A stretch of 64,000 nucleotides of DNA from Arcicella rigui (GTDB lineage Bacteria > Bacteroidota > Bacteroidia > Cytophagales > Spirosomataceae), in contig NZ_JAYFUM010000010.1 in NCBI RefSeq assembly GCF_034929435.1, forward strand, positions 163,526 through 227,525. The letters run 5' to 3'. Positions 19,693 through 27,351 of this stretch are shown here, one piece after another (the first letter of the stretch is position 1; each line of letters opens with the position of its first letter). The notes under the pieces were generated by a model, which saw nothing but the letters and a program-made list of their open reading frames with translations, had not been told where the DNA came from and ran no database searches. Made by a program: the position numbers and the translations under genes.

Positions 19693-19867
19693 AACCTCAT
19701 CCCCCAACCCCTTCTCCTCCAGAGAAGGGGAGCAGTTGGTAAGAGTTTGACATTTACTCTTTATAATTTATCAATTTATATACAGAAAATAAAACCACAA
19801 CCTATTGACTATCAACACTTAAAACTACTCCCCTTCTCTGGAGGAGAAGGGACTGGGGGATGAGGTT
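19693..19867. repeat. Inverted pair of the CTCATCCCCCA-type dispersed repeat
   Basis: The left arm (19693-19733, starting AACCTCATCCCCCAACCCC) and right arm (19828-19867, ending GACTGGGGGATGAGGTT) are near-perfect reverse complements of about 40 nt around a 94-nt spacer. Each arm itself contains a small hairpin (CTTCTC...GAGAAG). Related copies are at 29613-29652, 29730-29769, 36224-36266, 36275-36314 and 36647-36686. It separates gltX from the small gene downstream. Confidence 0.85.
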
Positions 19868-19874
19868 TCTCTAT

Positions 19875-21371
19875 CTACAAAACCTCCAAAGCCTTTTCCA
19901 AACGAGTAATTACAGCTTCTTTTCCGATAATTTCCATCGACAGCATCAAATCTGGGCCTGCTCCTACGCCTGTGGTTGCTACACGCAAAGCTTGCATTAC
20001 TTTTCCCATTTTGATGCCTAATTTTTGTAACTCATCGTTCAAAACGTGTTTGATTTCGTCGGCTACAAAATTATCTAAGGCTGGTAAAGCATCTTTGAAT
20101 GCAGTGATTCCTTTTTTGGCATCGTCATTCCATTTTGAAGCGACTACCGCTTCGTCGTAAGTAGTGGGTGCTACAAAAAGTGCTTCGGCTTCTTTCGTAA
20201 TTTCTTGTGGGAAAGTTACTCTTTCTTTGAATAAATGTACGATTTTTAGGGCTTTATCTAATTCAAAGTTCGGCAAATATTCTGTTGCCAAAGTTTCATC
20301 AGAACGTAATTTCAAATATTGCTGATTGAACCATTTCGCTTTATTAATATCGAACTTCGCTCCTGCTTTGTTGATTCTCTCTAAAGTAAAGGCTTCTACC
20401 AATTCGTCCATCGAGAATAATTCTTGCTCAGTACCGGGATTCCAGCCTAAAAAGGCCAAGAAATTCACCATCGCATCGTTCAAATATCCTTCTTCTCTGA
20501 AACCTTTCGCTACCGAACCGTCTGCATTTTTCCACTCTAAAGGGAAAACTGGGAAACCACCCAAATCTGCATCACGTTTTGAAAGTTTACCATTTCCTTC
20601 TGGTTTCAATAATAAAGGTAAATGGGCAAACTGTGGCATAGTATCCTCCCAACCGAATGCACGATACAATAATACGTGTAAAGGTGCTGAAGGCAACCAT
20701 TCTTCGCCACGAATTACGTGTGTGATTTCCATCAAATGGTCGTCCACTACGTTGGCTAAGTGATAAGTTGGCATTCCGTCTGACTTCATCAATACTTTAT
20801 CGTCCATCGTTGACGAATGTACATGAACCCAGTCACGGATAATATCTTTGAAACGTACATCTTCTTTAGCAGGTACTTTCAAACGAATGACGAAAGGTTC
20901 GCCTGCGGCAATTTTTGCTTGGGTTTCTTCTTCCGAAATCGTCAAAGAGTTTTTCAAACGACCACGAGTAGCGGCATTGTATTGAAAAGCTGAACCCTGA
21001 CTTTCAAAAGCCTGACGCATAGCGTCCAATTCTTCGCTTGAATCGAATGCGTAATAAGCTTTTCCTGAATTGATGAGTTGCATTGCATAATCCATATACA
21101 TCGCCTTGCGTTCGGACTGGCGGTAAGGTGCGTGTGGACCACCAACGCCTACGCCTTCATCAATTGTAATACCAATCCACGAAAGGGCTTCGATAATGTA
21201 ATCTTCTGCACCTTCTACAAAACGAGTTTGGTCGGTATCTTCAATACGAAGCAACATTTTACCGCCCAACTTTTTGGCTAATAAATAATTATATAATGCT
21301 GTTCTGACACCGCCAATGTGCAAAGCTCCCGTTGGACTTGGTGCAAAACGTACTCTTACTTGATTTGACAT
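19875..21371 (-). CDS. gltX: Glutamate--tRNA ligase
   Basis: Charges tRNA(Glu), and probably tRNA(Gln) for later amidation since gatC is nearby; cytoplasmic class I synthetase. 498 aa, normal length. The N-terminus VRVRFAPSPTGALHIGGVRT carries the HIGH-type motif, RIEDTDQTR follows, and GNGKLSKRDAD is the KMSKS-type motif (near residue 266). The C-terminal third is the helical anticodon-binding region, ending in the conserved MQALRVATTGVGAGPDLM segment. The RidA gene lies 10 nt upstream on the same strand, so the two are probably one transcript. Confidence 0.97.
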   Translation of the reverse strand: MSNQVRVRFAPSPTGALHIGGVRTALYNYLLAKKLGGKMLLRIEDTDQTRFVEGAEDYIIEALSWIGITIDEGVGVGGPHAPYRQSERKAMYMDYAMQLINSGKAYYAFDSSEELDAMRQAFESQGSAFQYNAATRGRLKNSLTISEEETQAKIAAGEPFVIRLKVPAKEDVRFKDIIRDWVHVHSSTMDDKVLMKSDGMPTYHLANVVDDHLMEITHVIRGEEWLPSAPLHVLLYRAFGWEDTMPQFAHLPLLLKPEGNGKLSKRDADLGGFPVFPLEWKNADGSVAKGFREEGYLNDAMVNFLAFLGWNPGTEQELFSMDELVEAFTLERINKAGAKFDINKAKWFNQQYLKLRSDETLATEYLPNFELDKALKIVHLFKERVTFPQEITKEAEALFVAPTTYDEAVVASKWNDDAKKGITAFKDALPALDNFVADEIKHVLNDELQKLGIKMGKVMQALRVATTGVGAGPDLMLSMEIIGKEAVITRLEKALEVL

Positions 21372-21381
21372 TTTTTGAAAA

Positions 21382-21750
21382 TTAAATTACTGCAATACAA
21401 GAAATCTCTACATTCACATCTTTTGGCAAACGTGCCACTTCTACCGTTTCACGTGCAGGAGGATTCTCTGAAAAATATTCGCCATAAACAGCGTTGATAG
21501 CTGCGAAATTGTTCATGTCTTTTACAAAAATTGACGCTTTTACTACGTTCTCAAAAGTCATGTTAGCGGCTTCTAAAATGGCTTTCAAATTCTCCATTAC
21601 CTGACGAGTCTCCTCTTGAATACTTGCTCCAGATTCTGCCAAAGCAAAGGCAATTTGCCCTGAAATGTACAAAGTTCCGTTAGAAAGTACAGCCTGAGAA
21701 TATGGCCCGATGGCTGCGGGTGCTTTTTCAGTGAAAATGATTTGTTTCAT
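21382..21750 (-). CDS. RidA family protein (reactive imine/enamine deaminase)
   Basis: 122 aa, close to the usual RidA length (about 126). RidA hydrolyses 2-aminoacrylate and related imines released by PLP enzymes. The family motifs are present: APAAIGPYSQAV at the N-terminus, LYISGQIA, QVMENLKAILEAA, and near the C-terminus PPARETVEVARLPKDVNVEI, which includes the substrate-binding Arg. Promoter-proximal gene of a probable RidA-gltX unit. Confidence 0.93.
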   Translation of the reverse strand: MKQIIFTEKAPAAIGPYSQAVLSNGTLYISGQIAFALAESGASIQEETRQVMENLKAILEAANMTFENVVKASIFVKDMNNFAAINAVYGEYFSENPPARETVEVARLPKDVNVEISCIAVI

Positions 21751-21943
21751 TGTTGATTGTATCTTTATCGGTTTCCCTAAATTTTGTGCAAGTTACGAAA
21801 TGATTAGCTGTTTTGAGGTATTTATTGCAAGCCAATCAATTTTGTATAGAGCAAAAGCACAAATCTGTCAAAGTATTCTCATGTTTCTAAAATATTTTCA
21901 ATAATTTGCGTTTCTTGTTTTTCTGATTCAAAACCCAAAAAAG

Positions 21944-23008
21944 ATGTTTCGCTCTATTCCTCTAAAATATAAAATTGGCTTATTACTCTTCTTTGCTTTA
22001 CTTTCTTTCCTTTTCTGGCAAAGATATTGGGTTGAATACCTTTACCAACAAGCCAAAGGCGGCTTGGATGTGGCTTTCAATACTCGTCCGCTTCAAGAAG
22101 TTTTGAAAGATAAAAACGTCCCTGATTCTTTAAAAAAACGTATTTTGTTTATCGGTGAAGTACGTCGCTTTGCGATTGATTCTTTGGGTTTACAGGATAA
22201 TCCAGACGTTTATCAAACACTTTATGACCAAAACGGAAAACCATTGGTACACTTATTGACGGTAGCAAAACGCTATGAAATGGAAGCCGTCATGTTCGAT
22301 TTCCCAATTGTCAGTTATTTTACGGGAAGTTTTACCTACAAAGGTTTTTTCGATTCTACGGCAGCTTATCAAGAACAAAAAATTTGGATAGATAAAGGCT
22401 ACGATACCGACATGGGCGAAGGCATTGCCTACTCTACGCTGGGTTGGTTGCCAGAACCGATTTTATCGAATATGCTGTATTATTCAGACGGGAAATTGGC
22501 AAACCTGATTATTCATGAAATGACGCATGGAACAATTTATGTAAAAAACGACCATGAAACCAGCGAGAATTTGGCAAATTTTATTGGAGAATACGGAGCA
22601 AAAAGATTTTTGGCTTATAAATATGGCCCAAATTCGTCACAAATTAATCGCCTTAAAGAAGGCAAAATTTTTAGGGATAAGTATATAAAACATTTGAATA
22701 GAGGTACACTCAAATTAGACAGTTTGTATAAAAGCTTCGTGGGCAAAAAACTTTCGGAGACACGCAAGGATTCATTGAAGTATGCGTTAATTGAGGAAAT
22801 CGAACTCAGTAAAGACAGCCTTTACAAAAATTTATCACACTTGCCTAAAACAAAAATCGACCGAAAAGATTTGCCCAATAACGCATCTTTTGTAGGTTTC
22901 AAAACTTACAATTCAAAGCAAAACGAGTTTGAAAGTATCTTCCAAAAACAATTCAAAGGGAATTTCGAACAATTTTTGAAATTCATGCAAAAAAAGTATA
23001 ACCAGTAA
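21944..23008 (+). CDS. Putative membrane-anchored aminopeptidase (PF10023-type)
   Basis: 354 aa. One N-terminal membrane segment (IGLLLFFALLSFLFW, about residues 11-27) followed by a periplasmic domain. The HExxH zinc motif is H191-E-M-T-H195, followed by KNDHETSENLANFIGEYGA, which supplies the third ligand Glu in this family of predicted zinc aminopeptidases. Substrate unknown. Its stop is 7 nt before the DUF3108 gene, so the two form an operon. Confidence 0.85.
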   Translation: MFRSIPLKYKIGLLLFFALLSFLFWQRYWVEYLYQQAKGGLDVAFNTRPLQEVLKDKNVPDSLKKRILFIGEVRRFAIDSLGLQDNPDVYQTLYDQNGKPLVHLLTVAKRYEMEAVMFDFPIVSYFTGSFTYKGFFDSTAAYQEQKIWIDKGYDTDMGEGIAYSTLGWLPEPILSNMLYYSDGKLANLIIHEMTHGTIYVKNDHETSENLANFIGEYGAKRFLAYKYGPNSSQINRLKEGKIFRDKYIKHLNRGTLKLDSLYKSFVGKKLSETRKDSLKYALIEEIELSKDSLYKNLSHLPKTKIDRKDLPNNASFVGFKTYNSKQNEFESIFQKQFKGNFEQFLKFMQKKYNQ

Positions 23009-23015
23009 ACCTCTT

Positions 23016-23810
23016 ATGAAAAAAATATTTTTGCTGACAATACTCGTGGTTTCAGCGATGAGTTTTAAATCAAGCGTACAAGAAAGAATCGTTGAACAAA
23101 ACAGTTTTACCACTGGCGAACATATCGAATATCGTGTACATTACGGTTTTGTGAATGCCGCCGAAGCCATTGTGGATGTGGACGATAAACTACAAAATGC
23201 CAACGGTCGCCCTTGCTATAAAGTAGGCATCGTAGGCAGAACCGTAGGCGTAACCGATTGGATTAGCCGTGTGCGTGATACTTGGACTTCTTATATTGAT
23301 GCTTCGCAAATTTTACCTCAGCAGTTTTATATGAAAAAACAAGAGGGAAATTATAGAAAAGAGCAAAGAATCATTTTCAATCACAACAACAATACAGCAA
23401 AACTGTATGAACTGGACGATGACCAAGAAAAGAAAAACTATACTTTGCCAAAGTATATCCAAGATGTAGTAAGTGGCTATTACTTTATCAGAACGATTGA
23501 TTTTTCAAAAATGAACATTGGCGAATCTGTACCTGTAACTTTCTTTTTTGAAGGCGAAGTATATAATATGCGTTTGAAATACCGTGGCAAAGAAACGATA
23601 AGTACTAAATTTGGGAAAATCAATACTTTTAGAATTACGCCACAATTGCCCAAAAACAATTTCTTTGAAGACGAAGAATCTGTAAAAATGTGGGTAACAG
23701 ACGATGAAAACAAAATTCCTGTTAGAGCAGAAGTGTCTTTAAAAATTGGAGCTTTAGCATTAGATTTAAGAAAATATTCGGGACTGAAACATGAATTGAA
23801 GTTTCATTAG
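23016..23810 (+). CDS. DUF3108 domain-containing exported protein
   Basis: 264 aa with an N-terminal signal peptide (MKKIFLLTILVVSAMSFKSS). The mature part (TTGEHIEYRVHYGFVNAAEA, then VGIVGRTVGVTDWISRVRDT, FFFEGEVYNMRLKYRGKE and KMWVTDDENKIPVRAEV) fits DUF3108, a periplasmic beta-rich family of unknown function. It follows the aminopeptidase gene by 7 nt. A 308-bp repeat-rich gap follows it. Confidence 0.88.
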   Translation: MKKIFLLTILVVSAMSFKSSVQERIVEQNSFTTGEHIEYRVHYGFVNAAEAIVDVDDKLQNANGRPCYKVGIVGRTVGVTDWISRVRDTWTSYIDASQILPQQFYMKKQEGNYRKEQRIIFNHNNNTAKLYELDDDQEKKNYTLPKYIQDVVSGYYFIRTIDFSKMNIGESVPVTFFFEGEVYNMRLKYRGKETISTKFGKINTFRITPQLPKNNFFEDEESVKMWVTDDENKIPVRAEVSLKIGALALDLRKYSGLKHELKFH

Positions 23811-23814
23811 TTTT

Positions 23815-24112
23815 TAGCTGTGAGCGATGAGCTTCGAGCAATGAGCTGTGAGCAGTGAGTTTTATTTCTTTACTTTTGAATAATAATTTCAAAAAAGCTC
23901 ATTGACTTTAGCTGTGAATTTCAAGCTGTAAGCAGTGAGTTTTATTTCTTTACTTTTGAATAATAATTTAAAAAAAGCTCATTGACTTTAGCTGTGAATT
24001 TCAAGCAGTGAGTGATGAGCTTTATGTATTTTGGTCTAAATAATAATTAAAAAAAGCTCAAAGCTCACGACTCATAGCTCAAAGCTGATAGCTCATAGCT
24101 CACAGCTAAAAA
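23815..24112. repeat. AGCTCATAGCT/GAGCnnTGAGC repeat cluster with an 80-bp tandem duplication
   Basis: The gap between the DUF3108 gene and the next gene is filled with variants of AGCTGTGAGC and, in inverse orientation, AGCTCATAGCTCACAGCT. An 80-bp unit beginning TTTATTTCTTTACTTTTGAA occurs at 23861 and again at 23941. The first and last parts are reverse complementary, so the transcript can fold into a long imperfect hairpin. Related clusters lie at 27196-27346 and 32708-32772. No gene seen here. Confidence 0.8.
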
Positions 24113-24118
24113 TCAACC

Positions 24119-25144
24119 ATGAAATACCTTACTCATCAACTCCCAAGTAATACTTTAGTTAGCGACGAACAAACTTATCTTTGGTTTAGTGGCACTTCGT
24201 ATTTGGGCATTCCACATCATCCTGTTTTTAAGGAAAACTTCATCAAAGCCATTGCCGACTACGGTACTTCTTGGGGAAGTTCAAGAAATAATACAGTTCA
24301 ATTAAGTATTTACGAAAAAGCAGAAAAAGCTTTGGCAGAAATGGCACAAATGCCAGCCGCACTAAGCGTTTCGTCAGGAATGTGGGCGGGGCAATTGGTC
24401 GTAAATTTCTTAAAATACGAAGGTGCTACTTTCTTTTTTGCTCCAAAAACGCATCCTGCTTTGTGGAATGGAACGATTCCGTTTTCTTCCGAAAGTTATC
24501 AGGAATGGACTTTATCAATTGCTGAAAAAGTACAAAATACTTTAGCTGACAAAATTGTCATTTGTGCCGATTCTGTGGGTTCTCCTTATGTAGAATACTT
24601 TGATTTTGAATGGATTAATACGCTTCCTGCTCATAAAAACATTACCGTTATTATCGACGCTTCGCATAGTTTTGGGATTGAATTGCCCACAATTACGGCT
24701 TCAAATATTCACTTAATTATTACTTCTTCGCTCAACAAAGCAATGGGTATGACGGGTGGTGTAATTTTTGCAGAAAAAGATTTTATCGAAAAGCTCAGAC
24801 ACTTTCCGATGTTCTCAGGAGCATCGCCCATGATGCCAGCTTTGTTGGAAGCTTTTGTCAATTCAACCGATATTTTTCAAGAACAAAGAACAAAACTCTT
24901 GAATAATATTCAATACTTCAATCAACAGATTCCAAATTCAGCATTAGACTGTATCGACAATTATCCTGCTTATTGTACGCATCAAGTAGGTCTTCACGAA
25001 CACCTCAAAAAGCACGGCATCATGACAGCCTGCTTCCCCTACCCCACCGCCACCGATTTACCCGTTACCCGTCTGGTAATTAGTGCCTTGCATACAAAAA
25101 AAGATTTAGATAAATTGGCTGAAGTTTTGAATATTTGGGCTTAA
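24119..25144 (+). CDS. PLP-dependent aminotransferase of the AONS/KBL type
   Basis: 341 aa, fold type I. YLWFSGTSYLGIPHHP at the N-terminus and GTSWGSSRNNTV match the 7-keto-8-aminopelargonate synthase / 2-amino-3-ketobutyrate CoA ligase group. IDASHSFGIE gives the PLP-ring residues, and K207 in SSLNKAMGMTGG is the Schiff-base lysine. It is about 50 aa shorter than true BioF, and no biotin genes are near, so the substrate is uncertain. Its last 58 bp (25081-25138) occur again at 26480-26537, downstream of the next gene. Confidence 0.85.
   Translation: MKYLTHQLPSNTLVSDEQTYLWFSGTSYLGIPHHPVFKENFIKAIADYGTSWGSSRNNTVQLSIYEKAEKALAEMAQMPAALSVSSGMWAGQLVVNFLKYEGATFFFAPKTHPALWNGTIPFSSESYQEWTLSIAEKVQNTLADKIVICADSVGSPYVEYFDFEWINTLPAHKNITVIIDASHSFGIELPTITASNIHLIITSSLNKAMGMTGGVIFAEKDFIEKLRHFPMFSGASPMMPALLEAFVNSTDIFQEQRTKLLNNIQYFNQQIPNSALDCIDNYPAYCTHQVGLHEHLKKHGIMTACFPYPTATDLPVTRLVISALHTKKDLDKLAEVLNIWA
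25081..25138 (+). repeat. Direct repeat, copy 1 (3' end of the PLP enzyme gene)
   Basis: 58 bp starting TAGTGCCTTGCATACAAAAA. It matches 26480-26537 with a single mismatch. It lies inside the coding region and gives the C-terminus LDKLAEVLNIWA. Confidence 0.9.
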
Positions 25145-25165
25145 TTTTAAAATCCTTCTACTATT

Positions 25166-26284
25166 ATGAACTTCGACTTATTAACGAACACAATCCTCGA
25201 AACTCACACAACACTACAACAAAGTGCTGTAAAAGCGATAAATACACATCTGACTATTCGGAATTGGCTGATTGGCTTTTATATCGTAGAATATGAACAA
25301 AAAGGGGACGATAGAGCCAAGTATGGTCTAAAATTGCTAAGTTCCTTGGCATCAAGACTAAAACATAAAAGTCTATCAGAAGGGAATTTAAAAGTATTTC
25401 GTCAGTTTTACTTTACGTATCCTCAATTAGGAAAATTTATTGCTGAAAACTTAAATCACTCAAATATATTCCTTTCTTCAATTCGCCAATCGGTGATTGG
25501 CGAATTGAAAATTTCGGAAATCGTAACTCTTGATGAAAGTTCGACAGTATATCCATGGGTTTCCCCTGAAAATTTGATTTCAAAACTTTCTTATACACAT
25601 TTAGTGCAATTATTTCCAATTGACAATCCCATCAAACGTGCATTTTATGAAATTGAAGCCATTAAAGGAACGTGGAGTGTCAGTGAGTTGAAACGACAAA
25701 TTGCAACTTTATATTTTGAAAGAAGTGGTATGAGTTTGAACCCTGAAAAACTCAGACAACTTACGCTTGAAAAAGCTGAAAAAACAGACAATTACGACTT
25801 GATAAAGTCGCCATTTGTTTTTGAATTTCTTGGACTAAAAAGCCATGAAGCTATTCTTGAGAATGATATTGAAGCCGCTCTTGTGGAAAATTTACAAGAA
25901 TTTATGCTTGAATTAGGACATGGATTTTGTTATGAGGCTCGGCAAAAACGTATTCTGATAGATGATGAGTATTATTTTATCGACTTAGTTTTTTATCACA
26001 GAATCCTCAAGTGTCATGTCTTAGTAGAACTGAAAGCAGATGTTTTTAAACCTGAATTTGCCTCTCAACTCAATACTTATGTGGCATATTACAACAACGA
26101 AATAAAGCGTCAAGATGACAATCCTACGATTGGTATTTTACTCTGTACACAAAAAGGGAAAAAATTAGTAGAATATGCTTTGGCTGGAATGGATAAAAAC
26201 CTTTTTGTAACAAAATACTTAGTTGAGTTACCGACTGAACAACAATTTGTTGACTTTATTAATCAAGAAGCTAATAAATTATAA
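25166..26284 (+). CDS. YhcG-type (DUF1016) PD-(D/E)XK nuclease
   Basis: 372 aa, the usual length for the YhcG family: an N-terminal helical DUF1016 domain (IRNWLIGFYIVEYEQKGDDR, LKVFRQFYFTYPQ, ISKLSYTHLVQLF) and a C-terminal PD-(D/E)XK nuclease. Likely catalytic residues are D273 (YYFIDLVFYH) and E288/K290 (VLVELKADVF), followed by QLNTYVAYYN. These proteins are widespread in accessory DNA and are suspected nucleases; their role is not settled. It lies between two direct copies of the neighbouring gene's 3' end, which suggests it was inserted. Confidence 0.9.
   Translation: MNFDLLTNTILETHTTLQQSAVKAINTHLTIRNWLIGFYIVEYEQKGDDRAKYGLKLLSSLASRLKHKSLSEGNLKVFRQFYFTYPQLGKFIAENLNHSNIFLSSIRQSVIGELKISEIVTLDESSTVYPWVSPENLISKLSYTHLVQLFPIDNPIKRAFYEIEAIKGTWSVSELKRQIATLYFERSGMSLNPEKLRQLTLEKAEKTDNYDLIKSPFVFEFLGLKSHEAILENDIEAALVENLQEFMLELGHGFCYEARQKRILIDDEYYFIDLVFYHRILKCHVLVELKADVFKPEFASQLNTYVAYYNNEIKRQDDNPTIGILLCTQKGKKLVEYALAGMDKNLFVTKYLVELPTEQQFVDFINQEANKL
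25477..25509 (+). repeat. Perfect 15-bp-stem palindrome inside the nuclease gene
   Basis: CAATTCGCCAATC, GGT, GATTGGCGAATTG (25479-25507), extended by two T-A pairs at the ends. It encodes SIRQSVIGELK within an otherwise unremarkable part of the DUF1016 domain. A hairpin this strong inside a coding region is unusual here. Confidence 0.8.
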
Positions 26285-26479
26285 AGATTTAGTAATAAGC
26301 CTTTTGTGATTGTTCCGTGGTTGGTTTACTTCTAATTCAAACTTACTGTTAAGGGTAATAAATTGAAAAGAAATATCAAAAACTAAAAGATAGTTGAGTA
26401 GATTTGGGCGTAGAGATGTGGATTCTGGCGGTTGGATTTAGCTTTAAAACCTTGGTCTGTGGCACACATAACATGGAAG

Positions 26480-26537
26480 TAGTGCCTTGCATACAAAAAA
26501 AGATTTAGATAAATTGGCTGAAGTTTTGAATGTTTGG
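26480..26537 (+). repeat. Direct repeat, copy 2 (duplicated 3' end of the PLP enzyme gene)
   Basis: 57 of 58 bp identical to 25081-25138. In the frame of the PLP enzyme it would encode LDKLAEVLNVWQ and a stop, an equally good C-terminus. The two copies bracket about 1.34 kb holding the YhcG gene. The 26285-26479 stretch between them holds no gene I can support. Confidence 0.9.
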
Positions 26538-26554
26538 CAATAAAAAATCCAGCT

Positions 26555-26618
26555 GTAGCACGAGTTTCCAACTCGTGGAGCAAAATAGTTAATTTACGAG
26601 TTGGAAACTCGTACTACC
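26555..26618. repeat. REP doublet (ACGAGTT-TCC-AACTCGT type)
   Basis: Two palindromic hairpins, ACGAGTTTCCAACTCGT (26560-26576) and ACGAGTTGGAAACTCGT (26595-26611), lie in inverse orientation 18 nt apart, framed by GTAGCA and GTACTACC. This is the layout of REP/BIME elements mobilised by RAYT transposases; no such transposase is in the window. Confidence 0.75.
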
Positions 26619-26620
26619 TT

Positions 26621-26658
26621 AAAAATCTTCTCTTTTACAAAAAGGAGAAGATTTTTTT
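26621..26658. terminator. Terminator hairpin upstream of the marR-type gene
   Basis: AAAAATCTTCTC at 26621-26632 pairs with GAGAAGATTTTT at 26645-26656, followed by more T. It could end transcripts from the PLP enzyme/YhcG region. Confidence 0.8.
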
Positions 26659-26688
26659 GTTTAATTCAAAAAAAGATTTAAAATTTGC

Positions 26689-26712
26689 GTAATCACTTAC
26701 GTAATTGATTAC
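26689..26712 (+). promoter_or_regulatory. Palindromic operator of the MarR gene
   Basis: GTAATCACTTACGTAATTGATTAC is longer than needed to show the point: its outer arms are GTAATCA at 26689-26695 and TGATTAC at 26706-26712, with a near-symmetric TTACGTAA core. 22 of 24 positions obey two-fold symmetry. It ends 5 nt before the ATG at 26718, the usual place and shape for MarR autorepression. Confidence 0.75.
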
Positions 26713-26717
26713 ATATA

Positions 26718-27200
26718 ATGGATTTAATATCAGAATTAGGCCCTTTGGCTTTTGGTAGTAGGCTTAAACGACTTAGTGAAACCATCATGCGTGGAGGCGA
26801 AGATGTTTATCGCTTTTATGGGGTAGATTTTCAACCAAAATGGTTTCCTATTTTTTATTTTCTTTCTCAAAAAAGTGAAGCTGGCATTATGGAAATCGCT
26901 GAGGGTTTGAATGTTACGCATCCTGCTGTGATTCAGATGTCGAAAGAATTAGAAAAAAAAGGCTTGATTGTTTCTAAAAAATCGGATGAAGATGCCAGAA
27001 AACGCAATCTAAAATTATCCAAAAAAGGAAAAGATTTATTGCCGACACTCCAGAAAATCTGGGAGGAAATAAAGTTAATGAATGCTGAAATTATCGAAAA
27101 TCAGGAGCATAATTTACTGATTGCTGTGAAAGAAATTGAAGACGCTTGGGCAGCAAAAAGTTACTTGGAACGCTTTAAGGAGTTTCACAAATTAGGATGA
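26718..27200 (+). CDS. MarR-family transcriptional regulator
   Basis: 160 aa. A winged-helix domain at about residues 50-105 (FLSQKSEAGIMEIAEGLNVT, HPAVIQMSKELEKKGLI, then SDEDARKRNLKLSKKGKDLL with the wing Asp-Arg pattern) is typical of MarR. Flanking helices form the dimer interface. A 24-bp palindrome sits directly before the start, indicating autoregulation. It probably also controls the PhzF/GNAT genes downstream, although a 150-bp repeat-containing gap separates them. Ligand unknown. Confidence 0.9.
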   Translation: MDLISELGPLAFGSRLKRLSETIMRGGEDVYRFYGVDFQPKWFPIFYFLSQKSEAGIMEIAEGLNVTHPAVIQMSKELEKKGLIVSKKSDEDARKRNLKLSKKGKDLLPTLQKIWEEIKLMNAEIIENQEHNLLIAVKEIEDAWAAKSYLERFKEFHKLG

Positions 27201-27346
27201 AGCTGTGAGCTATGAGCAACCAGCTTTGAGCTTTGATACTTCTAAAATCTTGTGTATTGATTCTTATTTCAAAAAGCTAATAGCTCACTGCTGATAGCTA
27301 AAAACCCTTTAAAAAAGCTGAAAGCTCATGGCTGAAGGCTGATAGC
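27196..27346. repeat. AGCTCATAGCT-type repeat cluster
   Basis: Starts with AGCTGTGAGCTATGAGC and ends with reverse-complement-like AGCTCATGGCTGAAGGCT and GATAGCT. Same family as 23815-24112. It overlaps the last codon of the MarR gene and ends 5 nt before the PhzF start. Confidence 0.75.
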
Positions 27347-27351
27347 TAAAT

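Noticed and set aside
24119..25144. Calling the PLP enzyme BioF
   Set aside because: It is shorter than BioF, and no other biotin genes are nearby; only the fold-level family can be supported.
26383..26583. A 66-codon minus-strand frame between YhcG and marR
   Set aside because: It runs through the duplicated gene end and a REP hairpin, with no protein-like features.
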